Shown piece after piece: positions 28,801 to 37,366 of a DNA stretch of 64,000 nt. The stretch is from JBBIJO01 sp037445895. GTDB taxonomy: Bacteria > Bacteroidota > Ignavibacteria > Kapaibacteriales > UBA2268. Each line of letters opens with the position of its first letter. The stretch's first letter is position 1. Position numbers and translations under genes: made by a program. The notes beneath the pieces were generated by a model that saw nothing but the letters and a program-made list of their open reading frames with translations, was not told the origin of the DNA and made no database searches. The stretch is taken from positions 62,001 through 126,000 of the forward strand of contig JBBIJO010000005.1 in the NCBI GenBank assembly GCA_037445895.1, read 5' to 3'.

Positions 28801-30113
28801 TCGGGCAAAGAAACAGTAGATTCAACTCCATTCCCTCCGAGGGAGACCGAGATTGGCGATTGATAAGAGGTTGTGATGTCGAGATTAGCATTCCGACGTC
28901 CGCTGTTCATCGGTTTGAAAGCAATAATGATTCGAATAGAATCACAGGATTGAATAAAACCTGAACTACCGGGGCTAACAATAGCAAATTCTTGTGTATT
29001 CCCGCTCAAACTCAAAGCAATTGTTGCATCGCTAAAATTTATATTAAAAAACCATAAGGTATCGAATTTAGTGTTTCCGATACAAACATCTCCAAAATTC
29101 AAAGCAGTTTTATTTATCGACCCAATTGGATTCGATAATTTATAGATACCTTCGCCAACAACCCAACCATTATTTTCAGATATAAACCAAAGGTCGTCTA
29201 AATTCCCCGATTCAATGCCACAATTCCTTTTCACCCAAACGGAACCACCATTAGAAGTATAATATACTTCTCTATTATACCCACAAGCCCATCCTTTGTA
29301 TGAATCGATTAAAAACGTTCCGAACATTGGAACCCCTGTCCGGAAATTATTCCACGAAGCACCATTATCGGTAGTAAAACGCATACCTCCATCATTACCT
29401 CCACCTGTACAAGTTGTTCCTGCGTAAGGAACAAGAAACGAAGAGCCGGAATACGTAATTTCCTCTTGCCAAAGATTTGGACCAGAGTTAGCAAAAACAT
29501 TCCAAGTTCTGCCGCTATCGGAAGTAATCCAAATCCGCCCACTACTGGTCGCATATCCAATCCCATTCGGATAAAGAAGGACATCGGTCATTCCACTGTT
29601 ATCTTCGGAACCCAAAAATACCGTCCAACTATTTCCTCCATCAGTAGTTAACCAGAAGTGTTGGCGACGACCGCCACAACCATCTCCAACAACCATCCCA
29701 TAGTTTTCATTCAAAAAGTAGCAACCCCAAAATGTTGTTGTATCCGAAGTGCCGGCTGGAGTAACGTCGGTCCAAGTTTGACCCCCATCGGTCGATTTAA
29801 AAATTCCATCCACACCGGATGTATAGCCCGTTGTAAGGGTTGGGAAATGAATACTTTCAAGGTGGTATGCGTTCAGAACTGTTGAACCCCGCCACGAGTT
29901 GCCACCATCAGTAGTAAAAGCTACTCTACCATTGAATCCACACACCCAACCATAATTCGAATTGGATGGATAAAAATAAACATCCAACCAGTAATTGTTT
30001 GAATAAGGCGACGGAATGTTGGTTACTTTTCCCCACCGTTGTGGTAAAATAAATGACGAAGGAATAGTCAGAATGGCAAAAATAATAAGTATATTTATCC
30101 TAAACACTTTCAT
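25896..30113 (-). CDS. Large secreted mosaic protein: Ycf48-like propeller plus choice-of-anchor D repeats
   Basis: The 1405 residues start with a signal peptide (about 1-22). Residues 30-330 hold propeller blades of Ycf48/BNR type (FTTDGGNSWR, KSTDGGQTWTD, WITSDSGRTW, YTSNGGSVW). From about 345 to 1170 come Ig-like modules of the choice-of-anchor D/ASPM-SPD-2-Hydin type, each with a variant of INFGKICVGDT and a downstream Cys. The last 85 residues resemble a diverged T9SS sorting domain (LTISDLLGRIIEE) without the usual GxY end. It is likely a cell-surface or extracellular structural or adhesion protein. The stop overlaps the start of the DUF72 gene by four bases. Confidence 0.82.
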   Translation of the reverse strand: MKVFRINILIIFAILTIPSSFILPQRWGKVTNIPSPYSNNYWLDVYFYPSNSNYGWVCGFNGRVAFTTDGGNSWRGSTVLNAYHLESIHFPTLTTGYTSGVDGIFKSTDGGQTWTDVTPAGTSDTTTFWGCYFLNENYGMVVGDGCGGRRQHFWLTTDGGNSWTVFLGSEDNSGMTDVLLYPNGIGYATSSGRIWITSDSGRTWNVFANSGPNLWQEEITYSGSSFLVPYAGTTCTGGGNDGGMRFTTDNGASWNNFRTGVPMFGTFLIDSYKGWACGYNREVYYTSNGGSVWVKRNCGIESGNLDDLWFISENNGWVVGEGIYKLSNPIGSINKTALNFGDVCIGNTKFDTLWFFNINFSDATIALSLSGNTQEFAIVSPGSSGFIQSCDSIRIIIAFKPMNSGRRNANLDITTSYQSPISVSLGGNGVESTVSLPDTLIVFDNAKCGQTYEKSMNVSVRSSGEKIIAASKISGSNGITLKNTLPISLIQNAPNPLVFSAVANDTGWTSSRFQFFLYPCDTSRFITVKIYGKSPIILVDTILSFNFICDLQRIFIPIQNGGNDTLRFEDFSFSPKPTSLSIIGWKSGKPLQSNFILPKNTDTLVIDIDSDFEGTISTKLLIKNNDMTSTRGQRQTVAVLLTINAFIPKLKLSQDTINFGKICVGDTSTSLVFAKNFGNYSDNISVIKKELGEFKITANRTFPYLVGQKDSLPLYVSFVPKFTGAFVDSILLITNECKDTLRLYVKGEAVQQKVEYIPKIIYLKVLLNSFKEQIVSLWNSTNDSTTITKIDFDLPADSIGITFLPLSDSSIIYPDSFAFKTIIFGKQKGKFTGYIKVNLDGICNITLSIPIVIEVIDKNLNFPSMLDFESMFCIQRDTNIALTFSNNSELLDTIIFISLNQKFSQFSLSTLPTFPLEIKPLSDFTLQVFFTPNRRGYDTALISVSFDDSTRNAVVPVFAFYGESEISTSTSNFDFGKIQYCDSLKSEKIYIYNLGNIPDSVVIFKGFTQPELSYTLEKNYIDRSDSAFLLIRLLPSANVKKFSDTLLVGFVNCSQQATIVVSGEIIKPNFDVSPLSIDLGEIWMGASKQATVKFSNLSQENLNFSLSIKSDYSLNFNDNKNFSLYLNFGDVKEYSFKYYGFKEGEFNDTLVFDVTGKCSYEAKVVIHYIVPQEKYDLVFKVGKYAVKPGEDVAIQIENTTPSNLLELDSMILELWFDKWLFYPIECSSSLLEDNISCSLLPGVGRIFVDSKLLNDFIKGKLLLLLKGKALYSFPDSCVLTLDNVKFFPSKPISFRVIEGSLKVSPVCPTTGSFKYEFLPVFEVVSLEPMANSWIIKIKANLDQEVVLTISDLLGRIIEERHLDLSEGENEINLRFMQPISIQLLLFSFKNNVVFVNRLVPNYFIK

Positions 30114-30133
30114 CTTTAAATAAAATAATTACT

Positions 30134-30141
30134 CAAATTTA
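30134..30141 (-). promoter_or_regulatory. -7 element upstream of the 1405-residue secreted protein
   Basis: Read on the minus strand this is TAAATTTG, a match to TAnnTTTG 21 bases before the ATG. I see no matching -33 box at 19-20 bases, so confidence is modest. Confidence 0.4.
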
Positions 30142-30338
30142 AAAAAAATATAATTATGTAAAACGAAAACTTAAAATATCGGGATTATAATTAACAAACT
30201 TTTTACTTGTCAATTTGTTGTAGGAAGTAAATACTTTTCCTCTTCCGAAAAAGTGGAATGAATAAAGAATAAATTTTCTCACAATAATTTAGGATAAGCA
30301 GTTACCGCCCCTTTCGCCGAGAATGAATGTATTTTGTA

Positions 30339-31364
30339 TCATAGGCTTTCAAAAAGTGAAACATAAGAAATATACCGTTCGTGACTTATTTTCCCACGTA
30401 GAACTGCCGATTTGACAGCACATTTTGGTTCGTGAGTGTGGCTACAAGGTTGAAATTTACACTTTTGGAAAAAAGGCTCGAAATCCCGGAAATAGAATTG
30501 CAATTCTTCTTTTGGAACACCCCATACTTCAAATTCTCGGAATCCAGGCGAATCTACTATTATTGCGTCTTCCCCTTTGTGGAACAATCGACTCGAAGTT
30601 GTCGTATGCTTTCCCCGACGGCTCCTTGTAATATCGTCCACTTTTTGAATATCCATTCCCAGCAACTTATTAATCAGAGTAGATTTCCCTACTCCGGAAA
30701 CACCAGTTAAAAGAGTGGATTTCCCGCCGAGACTTTCTTCAACAGCATTTAGAGCAATGCCTTCTTTGGCAGAAATATATAAAACTTTATATCCCAAATC
30801 CTCATAAATCTGAAAATCTTTTTTGAGCAAATTGAGGTCAACCAAATCGATTTTATTGATACAGATTATCGTTTCAAGATTGCCATATTCAACAGCAACT
30901 AAGATTCTATCGAGCATTCGAAGATTATATTGTGGATGCATTGCCGAAAACATTATCATCACTTGTTGCATATTGGAGGCAATTATATCTTCGTGGTTTC
31001 CTAATATGGATTTTCGCATAAGAAAACTTGGTCGGTCCGCTACATATACGATTCTTCCAAACTCTTTTCCATCGGTTCCAAGTTGGGGGGCAACAAAAAA
31101 TACAATATCCCCTACTGTAATTAGTGTTCTATGCTGATGTTTGACTTCAACAGTTCCAGAAAGCATACATTCAGTTAGCTTCCTTTGCCCATTTTCATTG
31201 AATTCCACTACATAATTTTTCCCTTTCGAAGAAATGACAATACCTTGCGACCAATTTTCTTTGATGTGCTTCTGTAATTTTACAAGAACACGGTTTTTAC
31301 TTTTTTTTACTTTGGAGGATAGGAAACTATCAAATTTCTCGCCAAATTTTTCAAAGAAATCCAT
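30339..31364 (-). CDS. rsgA: Small ribosomal subunit biogenesis GTPase RsgA
   Basis: The ATG at 31364 gives 341 residues beginning MDFFEKFGEK. A frame extension of 36 residues upstream is rejected because it is hydrophobic and unlike the family. RsgA (YjeQ) helps late maturation of the 30S subunit. An OB-fold (about 40-125) precedes a circularly permuted GTPase with motifs in the order G4 (NKID), G1 (GVSGVGKST) and G3 (DSPGF). The C-terminal zinc knuckle is C-x4-C-x-H-x4-C around KCKFQPCSHTHEPKC. It is divergent from recJ, 148 bases apart. 225 non-coding bases separate its 3' end from the next gene. Confidence 0.95.
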   Translation of the reverse strand: MDFFEKFGEKFDSFLSSKVKKSKNRVLVKLQKHIKENWSQGIVISSKGKNYVVEFNENGQRKLTECMLSGTVEVKHQHRTLITVGDIVFFVAPQLGTDGKEFGRIVYVADRPSFLMRKSILGNHEDIIASNMQQVMIMFSAMHPQYNLRMLDRILVAVEYGNLETIICINKIDLVDLNLLKKDFQIYEDLGYKVLYISAKEGIALNAVEESLGGKSTLLTGVSGVGKSTLINKLLGMDIQKVDDITRSRRGKHTTTSSRLFHKGEDAIIVDSPGFREFEVWGVPKEELQFYFRDFEPFFQKCKFQPCSHTHEPKCAVKSAVLRGKISHERYISYVSLFESL

Positions 31365-31452
31365 ATTTAAATAAAATATTATACAAAAACGAGTATAAAT
31401 TAATAAAAAGTGTGAAATTTTTTGCACAGTCTGTAAAAAATTACACACAAAA

Positions 31453-31484
31453 TTTGGAAAACTCGAATTCATTTTGTAATTTTG
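31453..31484 (+). promoter_or_regulatory. Bacteroidota-type promoter of the recJ operon
   Basis: TTTG at 31453-31456 and TAATTTTG at 31477-31484 are separated by 20 bases, the same spacing as at ppdK. Transcription should begin near 31491, about 22 bases before the recJ ATG. Confidence 0.72.
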
Positions 31485-31512
31485 TATCAGTTATGAAAAA
31501 GAGAAAAGAAAT

Positions 31513-33243
31513 ATGTTGGATTTTACCTGGAAATTTCGCAGCAATGCAGACGAGTCTGCCGTTCAGAACTTAACGAGTTCTTTGAAAGTCCCGAAGGGAC
31601 TTGCGCGGGTACTTGTTTCTCGTGGCTTCAAAGATATCAAAGGGGTAAAGGATTTTTTTGAACCTTCGCTCGATAGCCTTTACGATCCTTTCCTGCTGAA
31701 AGATATGGACAAAGCCACGGAACGAATTCTTCGAGCTATTTATAATAAAGAACTCATATGTGTCCACGGCGACTACGATGTCGATGGTACTACAAGTACG
31801 GCGATGATACTTGAGTTTATTCGCTCACTTGGGGGCAAAGCTACATATCACATACCTGACCGTTTTCAAGAAGGCTATGGCATTATTCCTCCTACCATTG
31901 ACCAAGCAAGAAAAAAGAATATAAGCTTGATTATTACTGTCGATGTTGGCATCACATCGGTAGAAGCAATTAATTATGCTAACACAGTTGGTATCGACAC
32001 GATTATCTGCGACCACCACGAACCAGGCCCAGAACTTCCCCAGGCATTTGCCATACTCGACCCTTTACTTATCGATAGCGGATATCCCTTCAAACATCTT
32101 GCTGCCTGTGGTGTTGTCTTTAAACTAATACAAGGAATTTCTAAAAAATTGGGAATCGAAGAGCAAGCCTATAATTATTTGGATTACGTGGCTATTGCAT
32201 CGGCAGCAGATATGGTTCCACTTGTTGATGAGAATAGAATTCTTTCCTTTTTCGGGCTTCAACAACTTAATAGAAAACCACGGCCAGGAATCAAAGGGTT
32301 ACTCTATTGCACAAATCTAAAACCGGGAAACTTAACAAACTCTAATATTATTTACTCATTAGCACCATTGATAAATGCAGCCGGACGTCTTGGCGACGCA
32401 ATGCGCTCGGTCGAAATGATGATTCAACACGATGAAAATATCGCCTTCCAAATGGCTCAACAATTGGAACAAGATAATCGTATGAGACGGTTTTACGACG
32501 AAAAAACTTTCGACGAAGCAATTCCAATGGCTGAAAAGTTTTTAGCAAATGGCGACCGTCGCTGTTTAATTCTTCATAAAGACGATTGGCATGCCGGAGT
32601 CATTGGTATTGTTGCGTCTCGATTGGTTGACCGATTCAGAGTTCCAACTATCCTTTTGACAACTATGTATAATCTTGCAAAAGGCTCCGCCCGAAGTATT
32701 ATCAATTTCGATATACATTCTGCTTTGAAAGAATGTGCTTCGTTTTTAGACGAGTTTGGAGGCCATAAGCACGCCGCAGGATTATCCTTGAAACTTGAAA
32801 ATTTGTCCGAGTTTACCGAATGTTTTAATGAAATCGCCAAGCGCCACATTACACCAGAAATGTTAGTTCCAGAAATAATTATTGATGCCGAAATCAATCT
32901 TTCCGAACTTTCCCCTAAATTTTTTCAATATCTTCATAAATTTGCCCCTTTTGGATTCGAGAACCAAAAACCTATTTTCCTTGCTCGGGGTGTGCTATCA
33001 AAGAATGGCGTTAAAGCTTTCGGCTCGAACAGTATTAAGTTTCGCGCTATACAACCGATAAATATTAATGGAGGCAATATATTTTTCGAGATAGATGCAA
33101 CAGGACAAAATCTAACGGATAAAATCCATCTAATAAGTAATGGGAAACCTTTCAACATCGTTTTTAATCTCGAAGAAATAAGTAACCAAAAACAACAAAC
33201 CCAATTTCAGTTACGAATCCGAGACGTCAAAAGCGAACTCTAA
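31513..33243 (+). CDS. recJ: Single-stranded-DNA-specific 5'-3' exonuclease RecJ
   Basis: The 576-residue protein has the DHH/DHHA1 layout. GDYDVDGTTS lies near residue 80, and DHHEPG carries the namesake DHH motif near residue 170. The DHHA1 segment has GGHKHAAGL near 420, and a C-terminal OB-fold region follows. RecJ degrades 5' single strands in recombination and mismatch or base-excision repair. The metal-binding Asp/His set appears complete. One base separates it from the nuclease-helicase gene, so the two are cotranscribed from the promoter at 31453. Confidence 0.96.
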   Translation: MLDFTWKFRSNADESAVQNLTSSLKVPKGLARVLVSRGFKDIKGVKDFFEPSLDSLYDPFLLKDMDKATERILRAIYNKELICVHGDYDVDGTTSTAMILEFIRSLGGKATYHIPDRFQEGYGIIPPTIDQARKKNISLIITVDVGITSVEAINYANTVGIDTIICDHHEPGPELPQAFAILDPLLIDSGYPFKHLAACGVVFKLIQGISKKLGIEEQAYNYLDYVAIASAADMVPLVDENRILSFFGLQQLNRKPRPGIKGLLYCTNLKPGNLTNSNIIYSLAPLINAAGRLGDAMRSVEMMIQHDENIAFQMAQQLEQDNRMRRFYDEKTFDEAIPMAEKFLANGDRRCLILHKDDWHAGVIGIVASRLVDRFRVPTILLTTMYNLAKGSARSIINFDIHSALKECASFLDEFGGHKHAAGLSLKLENLSEFTECFNEIAKRHITPEMLVPEIIIDAEINLSELSPKFFQYLHKFAPFGFENQKPIFLARGVLSKNGVKAFGSNSIKFRAIQPININGGNIFFEIDATGQNLTDKIHLISNGKPFNIVFNLEEISNQKQQTQFQLRIRDVKSEL

Positions 33244-33244
33244 T

Positions 33245-36200
33245 ATGCTCGAAGAGGATAATATTGCAACTTTGCTAGTTGGATTAAACGAAGAAATTTC
33301 GAATCAAAACATAAAAGAAAGAGAGCTAATATACAATTACATCCTTTCTTTCAAAAATCTTTACCGACGATTTCTCGAAAATATAACTCGTAACCAAAAA
33401 CAATTTTTCCCGAATAACTACTCAAGAATTGCTTTTGTGGTTAACAAGTATAATCTTGATTCCAAAATAAAGAAGACATTATTCTTTCTACAAAAAGTAT
33501 TCAATAATCCACAAATAATCCAAAAAATTAATCAGTGGGATTTACAATTTATTGCAAAACTACTTTCGGAACTTATTTCAGCGTTTTACGATGAAAAAAT
33601 ATTACTAATCCAGGATATAAATTTAATTGCAAAGAATTCTAATCTTTCCAATCTTTATAACCGTATTCTTGCTAAACAAACTGAACTTATTAATTTCCAA
33701 GGGTTAATTGTTGACCAAACTCTCGACAACACAGAACCTACTATTGTATGCTACGATGGAAACACTCAAATAATTATTAAATGTTTCGAACATTGGCAAG
33801 AGCTACCCAAAGCACTCAAAAATGGAACTATTTTGAATTGTTTCGATTTGGAACAAATAAAGGATAATCTTTTTAAAACCACTTTCAAATCATTGATTGT
33901 TGTAGAACCAGATTATTTGTATGACATTTCCGAAATATCGGAATCCTTTAGCAAAGATGGCTTCAACGCCTACCACTACTTTATCAATAAATATTACCCA
34001 AATAACTTTTCTTTCTATACTTTCGTTGGAAACATCGTTAATTACATTCTCGACGAATTACTGATTAAACCACAATCAAATTTCGAAGAACTTTTCGAAA
34101 CATCGTTAAAGAAAAAAATACTGCAGTTTCTTATTCTAAAAAAACATAACCCTAATATAATTGATGAAGTTAAAGAAAAAGTAATGCTCCATTTCGAGAA
34201 TTTGAGTAAAATTATTCCACACCTCACAGAATTCAACAATCAAATAGAACCCACATTTTTTTCTGCCGACTATGGATTAATCGGAAGAATGGACATACTT
34301 TTGGAAGAGAAAGGAAATTCTAACAGCAAAACTATTATCGAGCTTAAGTCTGGAAATTACCCCGAAGATCAGGTACGTTTTCAAACAAGTAACGGAACTT
34401 TTTTCTATTCTCCAATGTGGCACAGTCATTACGCTCAAACAATTGGTTATAATCTTCTTGCCGATTCAGTCTATCCAAATAGGAAAGGCACTTCAATTAT
34501 TCTTTATTCGAAAGACAGTCAAAGACCTTTGCGCGAAGCACCGAACGACATTAATCTCAAACGCGATTTTATAAAAGCAAGAAATTGGATTTACCTACTT
34601 GAACATCAAATTTCGAATAAAAATTATTCAATTTTTGAAACCCTCGAAAAAAAATTACCACAAACAAATAATGTTTCGGCAGATAAATTTATTACTCTTC
34701 GCGAAGTTCTTTCCTCTCTCAATTCCATCAGTAAAAAATTGTTATATCACTTTTGCACATTTATCTTAAATGAAGTAAAGTTTTCTAAAATTGGAGAATC
34801 GGAACAAAGCACCCGCTATGTTCAACGTTCACTTTGGATTGAAGCAACCGAAGAAAAAATCAACCAACAAAGCATTTTGAACAATTTGCAATTAAAAATC
34901 GATAAATCCGATTTCAACAATTTCTATCTTTTTTTTCAAAGGACAGAACAAACTCCACTGCTTAGCTCAATACGCAAAGGAGACCCAATCGTTATTTATA
35001 ATGAATCATTGTTTTCGAATCGAAGAGCTGCCCAACTTCTTAAAGGTGTTGTAAAGAAAATTGATTCCGAAAGAATAATAGTAACTCTAAGAAATAAATT
35101 AACCAATCAACTAATATTCGAAAATCAAAATGGCTGGACAATTGAACCTGATTATATCGATTCGCCAACACGATACCTCTACCAATCTGTTTTTAAATTT
35201 CTTACTATCGAACCCAATAGAATAGATTTCTTACTAGGAAAATCGCCCCCCCAAAAGAATGATTCAATACCAAATTTACATCTTATTGATAGAAGCAAAT
35301 ACCAACAAATTATTATAAATGCTCTTAAGTATTACCCTTATTACATAATACAGGGTCCACCCGGAACAGGTAAAACTCGAATAATTGCAAAAGAACTCAT
35401 TCGATTTTATTTTTATAATACAAATTCAAATATCCTTGTTCTCGCTTTTACTAACCGAGCAGTCGACGAAATCGCAGAAACACTCAACCACAATCAAATG
35501 CAAAACCATTATCTTCGGCTTGGGAACAAAGAAACCTCTGAACTTGAAGAAAATATGATTTCTTACATTTCCGAAAGAAATGATATCGAAACCATCGAAG
35601 CCCAAATAGAAAGCTCGAGGATTTTTCTCTCGACAGTTTTTTCAGTTTTGACCACCCCAGAAATCTTTAGCCTAAAGAAATTTGATGTAGCAATTATCGA
35701 CGAAGCTTCGCAAATCCTATTTCCGCATCTTGTTGGTATTTTAGCAGAAATTGATAAATTTATACTAATCGGGGACGAAAAACAATTACCTGCGGTCGTT
35801 CAACAAAATCCTGAATCCACAAAAGTCAACGACCACGATTTGATTTCGCTTGGTTTGAACGATTTAGCCATCTCTTATTTTGAATTTCTTGTGAATAATC
35901 TAAAAAAAATAGGACAAACAGATTGTATTTCGCTTTTGAACGAACAATCGAGGATGCACCCCTCGATTCTTGAGCCTGTTAATTTGATTTTTTACAATAA
36001 TCAAATTAAGACTGCCAAGCATCGAGAATCTAACAAATATGTTCTCGAAATTGTTCAGGAATTCTTGAAATACATTGAACTATCGGACGACTCAAGGATT
36101 ATCTTTATTAATACTCCCACCGAATTTAATTCCAAAGTCAATCGAAAGCAAAGCAAATTAATTCAATTAATATCGAATTATTTTGCTTATAAATTCAAAG

Positions 36201-36589
36201 ATGAATTATCCGAAAATCACATTGGGATAATTTCGCCATATCGTTTGCAAAATGCAGAAATCTTTCGGATGCTCACCAAAGAACTTCGAGATAAAATCAC
36301 AATCGACACCGTAGAACGCTTCCAAGGCTCCGAAAGAGAAATAATCCTACTTTCGTTACCATTCAATAGTCCTAATCAAATTCTACAAACTTCGTCGCTG
36401 GCTACAACTCTCGAAGGAAAATTATTCGACAGGAAACTAAATGTCTCGCTTACACGTGCACGGGAATTATTAATTGTATTAGGCGATAAAAATTTGCTTA
36501 AAAGCACGCAAATTTATCTTGACTTTGTTGAATTCCTTGAGAAAAAGAACAGTATAATAAATTTTGAAAGATTGGAAAAAATATATTAA
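33245..36589 (+). CDS. Dna2-like PD-(D/E)XK nuclease and superfamily 1 helicase fusion
   Basis: The 1114 residues show two catalytic parts. Around 345-400 lies a PD-(D/E)XK nuclease core: Asp350 in GRMDILLE, Glu366 and Lys368 in IIELKSG, then a QTIGYNLL helix. From about 695 to 1100 is an SF1 helicase of the Dna2/Upf1 type. It has Walker A GPPGTGKT (Lys710), AFTNRAVDE, Walker B-like IDEASQI, GDEKQLPA, NEQSRMHP, VERFQGSE and SLTRARELL. Residues 1-330 are unassigned. The iron-sulphur Cys cluster typical of eukaryotic Dna2 is not visible near the nuclease. Its position one base behind recJ suggests a shared end-processing role. It could also act in defence, but no defence genes flank it. Confidence 0.85.
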   Translation: MLEEDNIATLLVGLNEEISNQNIKERELIYNYILSFKNLYRRFLENITRNQKQFFPNNYSRIAFVVNKYNLDSKIKKTLFFLQKVFNNPQIIQKINQWDLQFIAKLLSELISAFYDEKILLIQDINLIAKNSNLSNLYNRILAKQTELINFQGLIVDQTLDNTEPTIVCYDGNTQIIIKCFEHWQELPKALKNGTILNCFDLEQIKDNLFKTTFKSLIVVEPDYLYDISEISESFSKDGFNAYHYFINKYYPNNFSFYTFVGNIVNYILDELLIKPQSNFEELFETSLKKKILQFLILKKHNPNIIDEVKEKVMLHFENLSKIIPHLTEFNNQIEPTFFSADYGLIGRMDILLEEKGNSNSKTIIELKSGNYPEDQVRFQTSNGTFFYSPMWHSHYAQTIGYNLLADSVYPNRKGTSIILYSKDSQRPLREAPNDINLKRDFIKARNWIYLLEHQISNKNYSIFETLEKKLPQTNNVSADKFITLREVLSSLNSISKKLLYHFCTFILNEVKFSKIGESEQSTRYVQRSLWIEATEEKINQQSILNNLQLKIDKSDFNNFYLFFQRTEQTPLLSSIRKGDPIVIYNESLFSNRRAAQLLKGVVKKIDSERIIVTLRNKLTNQLIFENQNGWTIEPDYIDSPTRYLYQSVFKFLTIEPNRIDFLLGKSPPQKNDSIPNLHLIDRSKYQQIIINALKYYPYYIIQGPPGTGKTRIIAKELIRFYFYNTNSNILVLAFTNRAVDEIAETLNHNQMQNHYLRLGNKETSELEENMISYISERNDIETIEAQIESSRIFLSTVFSVLTTPEIFSLKKFDVAIIDEASQILFPHLVGILAEIDKFILIGDEKQLPAVVQQNPESTKVNDHDLISLGLNDLAISYFEFLVNNLKKIGQTDCISLLNEQSRMHPSILEPVNLIFYNNQIKTAKHRESNKYVLEIVQEFLKYIELSDDSRIIFINTPTEFNSKVNRKQSKLIQLISNYFAYKFKDELSENHIGIISPYRLQNAEIFRMLTKELRDKITIDTVERFQGSEREIILLSLPFNSPNQILQTSSLATTLEGKLFDRKLNVSLTRARELLIVLGDKNLLKSTQIYLDFVEFLEKKNSIINFERLEKIY

Positions 36590-36614
36590 TTTTCCTTTTT
36601 AAAATTTTAAATTA

Positions 36615-37358
36615 ATGAAAAAAATTTTCCAACATAGCTTTATTTTCCCAATCGTCTCTATTTTGCTGTATTCTTGCATACAAAACCCCTTGAGCGAAAA
36701 CAAAATCCTCGAAATTCATACAATTATCAAAATACAAGTCGATTCAAACAACAATCCTATACGAAAGTGCTTTTATAAAGAATATAACAATATGAATAAA
36801 CTAATAAAATTCATTGAATATAATGAAGATGGCAATTATGTTTTGCATAACTACACACAAATTGCCGACAATTTGACCGAAGAGAAGTTATTTTATTACC
36901 AATCCAATGGAAGTTTAGATTCCCAAATGATTAACTACAATTTTTACACTCTGAATAATAAAATAGACAGAATAGTTACTCTAAATCATTTTGGCGATAC
37001 AACAAAAGTTCAATTGTTTTCTTACGATTCTCTTGGGAACGTTGCCGTCGTAACAGAAGTTATTCCACAACTGAATATCGAATTTAAGACCAACTACTCA
37101 TACATATATAACACAAGAGGGGAAATCCTCAAAATTTCTGTTCATAATACTTCGAATCCGAACAAAACTCGATTCGAAGAGTTTTCATACTTTCCGAACA
37201 ACTCGACTATAAATCGTTCAGTTTACAATTCACTTGGGGAATTGCAAGAAGTCGTAACAATTTCCTACAATAAATCCGGATTAATCATTTCCGAAACCTT
37301 CACTTCTCGCGAAGGACGTTTCCTTAAAAAATACCTTTATGAATATACTTTTCGATAA
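36615..37358 (+). CDS. Lipoprotein with YD-like (RHS-type) repeats
   Basis: The 247 residues begin with a lipoprotein signal ending LLYSC (Cys about 19). The remainder is made of short beta units of the kind F-x-Y-D/N-x-x-G-x-(V/I), for example FSYDSLGNVAVV, YNTRGEILKI and VYNSLGELQEV. These resemble the YD repeats of RHS-like proteins, at about 20-25 residue spacing. No toxin or core domain follows. It sits 25 bases behind the nuclease-helicase gene and may be cotranscribed, though the promoter of that operon is far away. The function is unknown. Confidence 0.68.
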   Translation: MKKIFQHSFIFPIVSILLYSCIQNPLSENKILEIHTIIKIQVDSNNNPIRKCFYKEYNNMNKLIKFIEYNEDGNYVLHNYTQIADNLTEEKLFYYQSNGSLDSQMINYNFYTLNNKIDRIVTLNHFGDTTKVQLFSYDSLGNVAVVTEVIPQLNIEFKTNYSYIYNTRGEILKISVHNTSNPNKTRFEEFSYFPNNSTINRSVYNSLGELQEVVTISYNKSGLIISETFTSREGRFLKKYLYEYTFR

Positions 37359-37366
37359 CCAAAAAC

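Noticed and set aside
31365..31472. 36-residue N-terminal extension of RsgA
   Set aside because: It is hydrophobic, AT-rich and unlike any RsgA N-terminus; the ATG at 31364 fits family length.
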